In this document: one piece after another, positions 56,183 through 64,000 of the stretch
Position numbering within the stretch: the first letter of the stretch is position 1
Layout: each line of letters begins with the position of its first letter
The notes under the pieces: generated by a model
Seen by the model: only the letters and a program-made list of their open reading frames with translations
What the model was told of the DNA's origin: nothing
Databases searched by the model: none
Translations under genes and position numbers: made by a program
Assembly: GCA_030052745.1 (NCBI GenBank)
Contig: JANBVO010000037.1
Span: 334,865-398,864 of the forward strand
DNA: 64,000 bases
Source of the DNA: Pleurostoma richardsiae
Lineage: Eukaryota; Ascomycota; Sordariomycetes; Calosphaeriales; Pleurostomataceae
Direction: 5' to 3'

Positions 56183-57518
56183 TCATGGCCACAGCATTAA
56201 CATCGCCATCACGATACCGAAGAACATCTCTGCCTTCGTAAAGATAATACCCTTCGTGGGGCATCCGGCCGACGCGGGTACACTGCTTGTGGAAATTGGT
56301 ATCAAGGCCGTCGACGAAGGGGTGATGCCAACGTCGCTTGCTGTCCTAGCATGAGTGTGATTGGCACCCAAACTACTAACCAGCAGGGTGGAATTCATGA
56401 GTTGAACGATGCTGGGCACAAGGGAGTACGGGGCTGTGACATTACGGCATTGTTCCGCGTATGGTGCGTCGTAGTCCACCGCAAATACCGTTACCGACGA
56501 TCTGCATCCGCTGGCGAGCACCTCTACCTCTCCGGGCAGGCTGCACTCGTCATCAATGCATTTGCTGGTGGTCGGTGAAATGATCTTCTGGTACACAAAG
56601 AGGCCGGTAGATGAGTTGTACGCCGCCTTGTCGGTTCTCGCCAGGCTGGCCATCCGCGTCAGAATGAAGGGCGGGTCAATGCACGAGTCGTTGGCGAAGG
56701 AGGTGATATACGGCATGTTGATCGACAGGCCGTATCCCAGCGGCAGGATCCGAGCGCCGCTGGCTTTGTCGATCAACGCCTGAGCGAGGTGCGCTGCGAG
56801 TTGGCCGTAGATGGTCGCCGGATCCGGCAGGCCAGCCCTAGTGGTGGTGTTGGTCCAGTAGTAAGGCGTCTGGACGGAGTAGCTAGCGGAGTAGGCAATA
56901 GCGGGAATTCCGCGCTTGACAGCAGTGTAAGCGGCACCGAGAGTCCCCGAGAAAGTATAGAGGAAGGGGCCAAGGTTCAGACCAAAGTTGGGTCCCGCGA
57001 GGACGAGGTCCGGAACGCTAAAGTTGGCGAAGTTGGGGAGAACGTAGTCGAGAGCAACAAAGACCTGGGCGGCAGGCGTACCATTGTAGTACCATATATG
57101 GCTATCATTTGGATCAGTCCCGATGGATGGCGCCCCGGCTTTTACGATGCCCGAAGTGGCATGCTAATTAGCGAGAGCGTCCTTCCATATGTGGCGACGA
57201 GCCACAGCAGCTTAAACTTACCAAACTCAGTGTCTGCGGTCAGGTTCGTAGTCGTGGTGAAGACAGCCCTTCCGCCGGTTCCAGACTGGTCGCTCGTGGA
57301 AGCTACTATGTAGCACTTGTAGCCAAGGGCTCTCATGGACTTGTAGAGCTCTCGAATATTTGATGTCCCAAAGCCATCATCATTCTACGGATCTAGGATA
57401 AGAATTGCTCGTCATTCAGTGAACGAGGACTCACAGTGATGAGGATGTTGAGACCATGGGTGAGAGCGGCGAAAGCGGCAGACACCACGAGTGGGATGGC
57501 GGACTGGAACTTCATCAT
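56183..57518 (-). CDS. Secreted SurE-type phosphatase with GPI-like tail
   Basis: SurE survival-protein-like acid phosphatase/nucleotidase of 400 residues in three exons (57518-57435, 57384-57222, 57138-56183). A signal peptide (MMKFQSAIPLVVSAAFAALT) precedes the family start LNILITNDDGFGTSNIREL, where the paired Asp residues bind the metal. Further marks are STSDQSGTGGRAV, YYNGTPAAQVFVALDY and LVLAGPNFGLNLGPF, carrying the second metal Asn. The C-terminus has many Asn-X-Ser/Thr sites, a Ser/Thr stretch and a final hydrophobic run (FFGIVMAMLMLWP), suggesting a GPI-anchor signal. It should hydrolyse phosphate monoesters outside the cell, useful in phosphate scavenging; the substrate is unknown. 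Confidence 0.88.
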
Positions 57519-58617
57519 CAAGGTACTGATCGCACACAGATTGCGGTTGGAAGTATATTCTAGGCTCGTACAAGAGCCGAGCGGCGCGAGATCAGGCAGG
57601 GGGTTACTGTTCCCTATTCTACCAACAAGATATTCTTTTCTGCTCTCGCTATATTCGAGACACACTGCACCTAACATAAGCTATAACACAAGGTTTGAAC
57701 TGTGTCAAGGTTCCCATGGCATGGTTCTACGAGCGGGAGGTTCCACGCCGGTGTTGAGTGAGGGTCGCCATAGGCACTTGACCAGGTTCCCTTCCGGGAA
57801 GCACGAAGCCTGAAGGGCAGCAAGTACCTGTACGGGGATTGCTCCTAGAGCACAGTTGCGTCGCTTGACACAAGGCCTCTGGTGACAGACGATATCGAGC
57901 TAAAAGAATAATAGTAAGAAGGTTTCACCAAACCCATCCTCTAAACCATAGTTGTCAGAAGGTTTAAAGGTGTACGGTTATAGAGGAGAGAACGCCATCA
58001 CAGCGCCATTAGGATCAGACGAAAAGCGGAACGTAAGTTGCGTGACTCGCATGAAGCGAATAAGAGAAAGGAGATCCAACTGATTGTGGATTCTATGGTT
58101 CACATGAAGCAACATGAGCGCACCTCTGCAAGGAGTTCGAAAGCTTATGGCCTACCTACCTAGGTAGGTAGATATTCAAGCCTTCGCGCAAACAATCGTG
58201 TCGGGGAAGCGTCTGCAGCGGTCTCTGAGATCGGTAGAAGCAGAAGACCCTGGACATCACAAATCACTAACCGCTTGTAAGTAACAATAAGGTCGCTTCT
58301 TAGGAACAACACCGAGGAGAATACGGCCCGCGTGGTCGTCGATTCTGCAGTTTTTCTTGCACTGTAGAATCTTGGGCGTTCGTTCGGTGGAGAAGGCGTG
58401 ACCCATCACGTGGCAGGAGGGCTTGGAGAAAGAGTCTGAGGAGGTACGTACCCTCGGACACCGGAGCGAATTTCTCCGCCAAACTTCCCCTCCGTTACCC
58501 TAACCAGTCCGGGCACACCAAAAAAAATAGCAATCTCGAAACCTCTCAATCGCCGCGAAACTTTTCCAGTACCGTCACACTCCCGCAAACCGACGATCCT
58601 CACCCGCCAGACTCAAG
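57519..58617. other. Divergent intergenic region, SurE-like gene / RPL12
   Basis: 1.1 kb between two genes pointing apart. It contains the 20-bp palindrome at 58152-58171 and, near 58471-58560, a pyrimidine-rich stretch of the kind found before ribosomal protein genes. No gene or RNA is seen. Confidence 0.45.
58152..58171. repeat. 20-bp perfect palindrome of CTAC units
   Basis: CTACCTACCTAGGTAGGTAG equals its own reverse complement. Shorter relatives occur near 3951, 11910, 12491 and 24951, all between genes. It lies about 450 bp before RPL12 and 630 bp before the SurE-like gene. Confidence 0.7.
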
Positions 58618-59379
58618 ATGCCTCCCAAGTTCGATCCCAATGAGGTGAAGATCATGTATGTCGTCTTCTAGCCCACCGTCGAAATTACAGCAACCGAATG
58701 AGCATGGCTGACCGGGTCTGATTTCTAGCACCCTCCGCGCGACCGGCGGTGAGGTTGGTGCCTCCTCGGCTCTGGCTCCCAAGATCGGTCCTCTGGGATT
58801 GTCGCCCAAGAAGGTCGGAGAAGATATCGCCAAGGCGACTGCTGACTGGGTACGGACTCCAAAAACCTACAATTGGAAATTCCCTGGTGGATGAGACATG
58901 GAAGAAGTGTAGCAACGGCAGTATGGAAAGCTAACGAGCAATTCTTTGCACTCAACAGAAGGGCCTGCGCGTCACTGTCCAGCTCACGATCCAGAACCGT
59001 CAGGCCGCTGTCTCTGTCGTCAACTCGGCGTCCGCCCTGGTCATCAAGGCCCTCAAGGAGCCCCCTCGCGATCGCAAGAAGCAGAAGAACATCAAGCACT
59101 CCGGCTCGATACCCCTCGACGAGATCATTGAGATCGCCCGGAAGATGCGGTCTAAGTCCTTCGCCAAGTCTCTGCAGGGTACCGTCAACGAGATTCTGGG
59201 AACTGCGTTCAGTGTGGGTTGCCAGGTGGACGGACGGAGCCCGAAGGCTATCAGCGACGATATCATCGCTGGCGAGATCGAGAGTACGTCTTCCACCGTT
59301 ACGGAGCCTGCGGCCTCTACGCCTTTTTGGTGTATTATGCATAACTGACGCGTGTATTTCTGCAGTTCCCGAGGAGTGA
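58618..59379 (+). CDS. RPL12: 60S ribosomal protein L12 (uL11)
   Basis: Large-subunit protein at the base of the P stalk, next to the GTPase centre. Four exons (58618-58655, 58729-58849, 58959-59283, 59366-59379) give exactly 165 residues, the length of yeast Rpl12. The start [20 protein letters not shown], then [19 protein letters not shown], and the C-terminal [15 protein letters not shown] are classic uL11 motifs. The last exon codes only the four-residue end IPEE, so automated annotation could miss it. Early introns near the start codon are common in fungal ribosomal protein genes. It is a highly conserved housekeeping gene. Confidence 0.97.
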
Positions 59380-61524
59380 ACGGCGCGAAAAGAGAAAAGA
59401 AAGGACGGATCAGGACGAACGGGCGGCCAAGCATGAGTTTCCCTCGGCATCTTTGTACAACGGGACAAGGAGAACAATGTGGGTGAAGCGAACGACCGAC
59501 ATGGGTTTCTCTTTCGGCATCTTTTTGGGAGTGAAGTGATCGTTTGGCCCTGCATTAGGTTTTCGGCAACCAAATACGAATCGATGAACCAACCAAAGCC
59601 GCTGTTTCTCCTTCGGGCTTGTTCTTGCGCTGTATCGGGACGTGGGAGATTCGAGCAGTGACTCCGTGAGATGGTAGCCGTATGTTGGTGGCTGTACCAT
59701 AATCGCCCTCCATGAGGGTACTAATGCACCGAAGTTCGTTCCTAGTCACCATGTCTATCGGGCTAGTGCCTGTGGTTTGCTTTTGCAGCCCATGGACATC
59801 GGTCAGAAGTCGGTCCCTGTGGCGCTGTTCAGGAAAGCGATTGCTCGCGTAGGATGTCTCGATCCGGTCATGCTCATCCAGAAGACGTGTTTCCTGGGCT
59901 CAGGTAGCGATGACTGGGTACCAAGGCTGATACGCCTTGACCGAATCCGAAAAACCGCAAATTGGGTGCAGAAAACAATGCCTTGAATTGGACTCACCAC
60001 ATCTCTGTTAGGGGAGAAGCTTCCTGAGGTCTGGTTGAAAGTGAACATGGACATCCGCATCGCAACACAGCTGGCTAGACTTGAGACTCATAACTGGTTC
60101 CTAGCTCCGATCTGTCCAACCCATGTCGTTCAGCTTGTATGAAGGCATGGCGCATGCTTGCAAACCCAAAGGTTCCAGCGCGGGAACTTGATGATCCATT
60201 CGTATGGGCATCTCTCAGGAGCACGTCCACTCAACTGCCAAGGCAAGCTGTCTTTGCAGACCCGGCATGGGTTCTTCGGGATCCAGCTCTTCTCGACAAG
60301 GCTGCCTCACTGGCGATGTCGGGTCTCTTGTTTCTCCCTCTTCTCATCCAACTCTCATCCAATATTTTTTATGCCGCAAGCGGGCCTGTCCTCGTTTCGT
60401 GGCGGTCTCCCCTCGGCTTCAGCTCTGGTGGTGATATGTTTCTCTTACCAGTGGGGGCCCTATCGCCACGAATGGAGGGCGGACCGCTTACCATCGGCTT
60501 GATGCATATCACCGCCCTAGAGTCTTGGATATGAACAATGCTAAGCTCTTCACTTCTTCCGGTACCTGGGATCTGTAACGCTCTAATGTATAGTATCAGG
60601 TTACAGTTACGACATCTGACAGTAGTGAGCGCGCCAGGCCCGCGGGATGGGTAGGCCGGCGTGGTATCAGGCTGTCATTTCTCTGTCTTTTCCGCTTATC
60701 GAAAGGCGATCCCGCCTTCCCCGGAGTCGTCTCGCATTTGCTGCCTCGACTGGTCGTAGCTCTCCCGAACGGCGTTCCCGCCTTCTCGAAGGCCAAACGA
60801 CCCACAAGCTCGGTCAGCCCCGGCGATGCAACCTGCAGACCTGCAGCCGGCGAATGAGGCTCCTACGTCCTATCCGGCTAGGATGCAAGACATGTCGGCA
60901 GGCGAGAGATAAGAAGACCCTAACCGTGAATCTGGCCACGTCCTTGGCTGCTTTGCCCCAGTTGCCCGTCTGGGGCTCTTGGCAAGGGGGTGGGGGAGCT
61001 GCCAGCCGCTTTTCTCTTTGTCAACCAGATCTTCTCACTATCTAGATATCTTTTATCGGCCGTGGACGAGTGGACCAGCGGCCGACGCCTTGGGGAAGAA
61101 GTGGGCCGACGGCCGATAAAAAGTCTCACACCAGGAGCGCAGAGTCAGGGACCCTGTCCCCTTCTTATCGCTCGCCCCTGTACACATCACGCTAGTTGTA
61201 CGCGGTTGCAGTGTCGAGGGCTCGTGGGAGAGGCGATGTCACACACGGCTGTCGCCGTCAGCTTGGTGAGATAAGGCGGACTGGGCGGGTACAGTATGCT
61301 GGTGAGAAGGGATCGACAGCGACGCAGCTTGCCTTGCTCGCGTGCGCTCTTTTAAGGCTCGCATGGCACCCTGCTGCTGCCGCACCTGAGCCGTCCCGAC
61401 CCTCTGGTTTACATCGTTGTCTCCCTGGAGAAAGCCACAGCTGCTCCTACTTCCGCCTCACTTCGGCAACAGCCTCAACTCAATTGGGCAACTGGACCGG
61501 CTTCGACCTCCGCGATCTGCAGTC
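59380..61524. other. Long intergenic region downstream of RPL12
   Basis: 2.1 kb with no supported gene. Frames up to 131 codons (60139-60534, 60647-61045) overlap others and lack motifs. The permease promoter is at the right end and holds the GATA inverted repeat listed separately. No tRNA or transposon was found. Confidence 0.45.
61051..61121. promoter_or_regulatory. 13-bp inverted repeat with GATA cores upstream of permease
   Basis: TTTTATCGGCCGT (61051-61063) and ACGGCCGATAAAA (61109-61121) are exact reverse complements 45 bp apart. Each arm carries a CGATAA core, the kind bound by AreA/Nit2 GATA factors. It is 400-470 bp before the amino-acid permease start, so nitrogen control is plausible. 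Confidence 0.5.
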
Positions 61525-63312
61525 ATGTCGGCGATACACGAGTCCAGCGACCCGGAGAAGGGGACTCATCCCTCCGAGAAGCGGCACTCGGACGTCGAGC
61601 CGGGCATCACCCAGATCGTCGCCGGCGGCCTCCTCGATGAGCGGTACGAGATCACGCATCGCGGCCTGAAAAGCAGGCACGCGCAGATGATTGCCCTGGG
61701 TGGGACAATCGGTACTGGGTAAGACTTCCTTCAAGCGTTTCGCGGGGAAACAGCCCTCTTGCACAACACTAACAACTGGTCTCTCACTCTCAGTCTGTTC
61801 GTCGGTTCTGGCCAAACGCTTGCAAATGGTGGACCGGCCTTCATCCTGGCCGGCTACATCATGATGACCTTCCTGGTTCTCTGCGTCGTTACCGCCATCA
61901 CAGAAGTGGCGGCGTACCTCCCCGTCCACGGTGCCAGCATGTCGTACTACGGCTACCGATACGTGTCGCGGTCGTTAGGCTTCTCGCTGGGCTACCTTTA
62001 CTGGTATGCCCTGGGAATCCTCGTTCCTTACGAGGTTACAGCAGCTGGTCTTGTCATCAACTACTGGCACAACAGCGTGAACATCGCCGTCTGGATCACC
62101 ATTATGCTGGTTGTTATCATTGCGCTCAACTTCCTGCCCGTGAGGTTCTATGGTGAAACGGAGTTCTGGTTCGCAGGGACAAAGGTACGTGTTGTATTCT
62201 GCCTCTGGCTAGTCCCTTGTCTTCGAGCTAACATGCGCTAGGTTATCATGATGATCGGCCTTCTGATCCTGTCCTTTATTCTTTTCTGGGGCGGCGGCCC
62301 CTCTCACGACCGCCTTGGATTCCGCTATTGGAAACATCCAGGTGCTGCGTTCGAATACGGCGACCTCCACGGCAGCACGGGACTGTTCGTGTCCTTCTGG
62401 CACACCTTCATCTCCTGCGTCTTCCCGTTCACCTTCGCTCCCGAGCTGATTGTGGTCACGGGCGGCGAGATGGAGAACCCGCGTCGCAACCTGCCCATTG
62501 CCTCCCGGCGCTACTTCTACCGTCTGGTCATCTTCTACGTCCTCTCGGTCCTCGCCATCGGCGTCATCTGCCCGGCCGACGACTCCCGGCTCACCAACGG
62601 AGGCGCCGGTGCCGGGTCCTCCCCCTTCGTGGTCGCCATTGCCAACGCTGGCATCCCCGTCCTCCCCCATATCATCAACGCCGTCATCCTCATCTCCGCC
62701 TGGTCCTCCGGCAACTCCTTCCTGTACATCTCCAGCCGAGCCTTGTACTCGCTCGCCGTCCAGGGCTCGGCGCCGAGCTTCTGCCGGATCTGCAACCGGT
62801 GGGGTGTCCCCTATGTCGCGGTAGGCATCAGCTCCCTCTTCGCAGCCCTCGCCTACCTCAATGTGGCCTCGTCCGGCTCCGTCGTCTTCAACTGGTTCGT
62901 CAACCTCACCAACACCTGGGGCATGATCTCGTGGGTGTGCTGCTGCATCGTCTACCTGCGTTTCCGCAAGGCCTGCGACGTGCAGGGCATCCAGACGCCG
63001 TACCGCCACTGGCTGCAGCCGTGGGGGTCGTACATCGCCATCTTCATGTTCACGCTGGCGTGCCTGACCAACGGCTTCACCGTCTTCTTCCCCGCGAACT
63101 GGTCGGCCAGCTCGTTCCTGACCGCGTACATCGGCATTCCCATCTTCTTCGGCATGTACATCGGCCACCGCCTCTGGTTCTGGAGGGACAGGTGGGCCTG
63201 GAGGTCCGAGGAGATCGACATGACGACCGGCCTGCAGGAGGTCATCGACGCGGAAAAGCCTATGAAGCAGAGGACTGGGTGGACCAAATACCTCTGGGCA
63301 TTCATCGAGTAA
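61525..63312 (+). CDS. YAT-family amino acid permease
   Basis: Twelve-helix amino acid:proton symporter of the fungal AAT/YAT family, 551 residues in three exons (61525-61718, 61794-62184, 62242-63312). A hydrophilic N-terminus with EKGTHPSEKRHSDVEPG (possible ubiquitination sites) precedes the family run RGLKSRHAQMIALGGTIGTG and LFVGSGQTLANGGPAFIL. Other marks are AAYLPVHGASMSYYGYRYV, GLFVSFWHTFISCVFPF, TGGEMENPRRNLPIASRR and NSFLYISSRALYSLA. It is most like general or proline-type permeases of the plasma membrane. A 380-codon frame on the other strand is a codon-bias shadow. Confidence 0.94.
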
Positions 63313-63562
63313 CATTTCGCTTGGTGGGAGGTGGCTTCCTATAAAACTCAATAGACTAGCAAAATACGGGCATTTTCAGGAGTTGGCGTATTTTGTTCGC
63401 GGTGGCCTTCAGTGTCCTCCATCTGTTTTACCCACCTGATTGATTGCAGCTGGGGAGCACACTGAGTATAAACGCAGTCTCTTATCTATGGTCTAAGATG
63501 AACTCCTATGGTACATCAGTCTACGGCTATTTACCGATATCCAGCTGCCTCAACGCCGACGC

Positions 63563-64000
63563 TTATTTCTTGGAACGCTTCGTGCCCCGTCCTCCGAAGC
63601 CCCAGCCGATCTGGCTGGCGACGTAGATGCCCGTCTCGAGGTCGTCAGCCCAGGCCCACACCAGGCCGGGGTTCTTCTGGAACGGCCTGCCCGCGGCGAT
63701 GAGGTCCAGCGGCGTGTCCTTGGTCAGCAGCTCCTCCGCCATCGTGCCGGTGGGGATGTTGCCCACCGTCACAACGAGCATCTTGTCGCCGACGGCCCTC
63801 TTGATCTCCTTGGCGAACGGCGCCTGGTACGCCGGCCCCGCCTTGACCTTCTGCAGCGGGTGGTTGCCGCCGCTCGACACGTCCAGGATGTCCACGCCGC
63901 GCTCGGCCAGCAGCTTGGCCAGCTCCACGCTGTCCTTGACCGTCCAGCTCTCGCCCTCGTAGCCCTCCGCCTCCTCGAGCCAGTCCGTCGCGCTGATGCG
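63563..64000 (-). CDS. NADH:flavin oxidoreductase (Old Yellow Enzyme, YqjM-like), C-terminal part
   Basis: The C-terminal 145 residues or so of an FMN-dependent ene-reductase; the gene runs off the right end of the window. The visible part starts with RISATDWLEE and continues ESWTVKDSVELAKLLAERGV and DILDVSSGGNHPLQ. The FMN-phosphate part is VVTVGNIPTGTMAEELL and DLIAAGRPFQKNPGLVW. These are the family's barrel-strand motifs in the thermophilic-like (YqjM/xenobiotic reductase) class. It ends with a basic GFGGRGTKRSKK tail, whose SKK end could be a weak peroxisome signal (speculative). The N-terminal catalytic residues are outside the window. Confidence 0.9.
   Translation of the reverse strand, partial: RISATDWLEEAEGYEGESWTVKDSVELAKLLAERGVDILDVSSGGNHPLQKVKAGPAYQAPFAKEIKRAVGDKMLVVTVGNIPTGTMAEELLTKDTPLDLIAAGRPFQKNPGLVWAWADDLETGIYVASQIGWGFGGRGTKRSKK

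Noticed and set aside
59380-61524. Possible gene in the 2.1-kb region after RPL12
   Set aside because: The longest frames are under 135 codons, overlap one another, and show no motif or plausible splicing.
62209-63351. 380-codon minus-strand frame
   Set aside because: It is antisense to the clear YAT permease; the composition (Asp, Glu, Gly, Val, His) is a mirror of GC-biased codons and no domain is visible.

Overview
The window is nuclear DNA from a filamentous ascomycete (Pezizomycotina; a Sordariomycete-like fungus is my best guess). The reasons are dense genes split by short GT-AG introns (mostly 50-80 bp), two Zn2Cys6 transcription factors, a cytoplasmic 60S ribosomal protein gene, fungal-only families (2EXR, a DUF7053-like protein, fungal-specific transcription factor regions) and secreted sedolisin and S10 proteases. 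No virus, CRISPR array, tRNA, rRNA or intact transposon was seen. I rebuilt exon structures by hand from splice signals. For the multi-exon genes the exon lengths sum to a whole number of codons and the joins restore family motifs.

Left part (1-25 kb): a large-subunit catalase; an unrecognised acidic protein with SPMD repeats; a secreted sedolisin and a secreted serine carboxypeptidase in tandem on the minus strand; a Dal5-type anion:cation symporter divergent from a full-length fused 5-oxoprolinase/hydantoinase; a polyQ DUF7053-like protein; an unrecognised basic-tailed protein; and a 2EXR protein. Read together, the proteases, transporter and 5-oxoprolinase suit peptide and amino-acid scavenging, but the link is inference.

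Middle (26.5-50 kb): after a 15-bp minisatellite that contains an assembly gap come an NmrA-like reductase (with a GC-AG intron), a tandem pair of unknown paralogues of which the first has an in-frame stop, and then a compact set of oxidative and hydrolytic genes: SDR, P450, Baeyer-Villiger-type FAD monooxygenase, type-B carboxylesterase, HSL-type esterase, MDR enone/alkenal reductase, Zn2Cys6 regulator, cupin-like protein and APC permease. No polyketide synthase, NRPS or terpene synthase is present, so the set looks catabolic or detoxifying: hydroxylate, oxidise to ketone, insert oxygen to give an ester or lactone, hydrolyse. Exact copies of CGGATTCCG (CGG-N3-CCG) occur only in the promoters of the monooxygenase (inside a perfect 32-bp palindrome), of the divergent esterase pair and of the cupin gene. 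This suggests one shared regulator, probably the cluster's own Zn2Cys6 protein.

Right part (51-64 kb): a YfeX-like DyP peroxidase without a secretion signal, a second Zn2Cys6 factor divergent from a Gal80-like Gfo/Idh/MocA oxidoreductase, a secreted SurE-type phosphatase with a GPI-like tail, RPL12 (uL11), a YAT-family amino-acid permease with a GATA-containing inverted repeat upstream, and the C-terminal part of an Old Yellow Enzyme cut by the window end.
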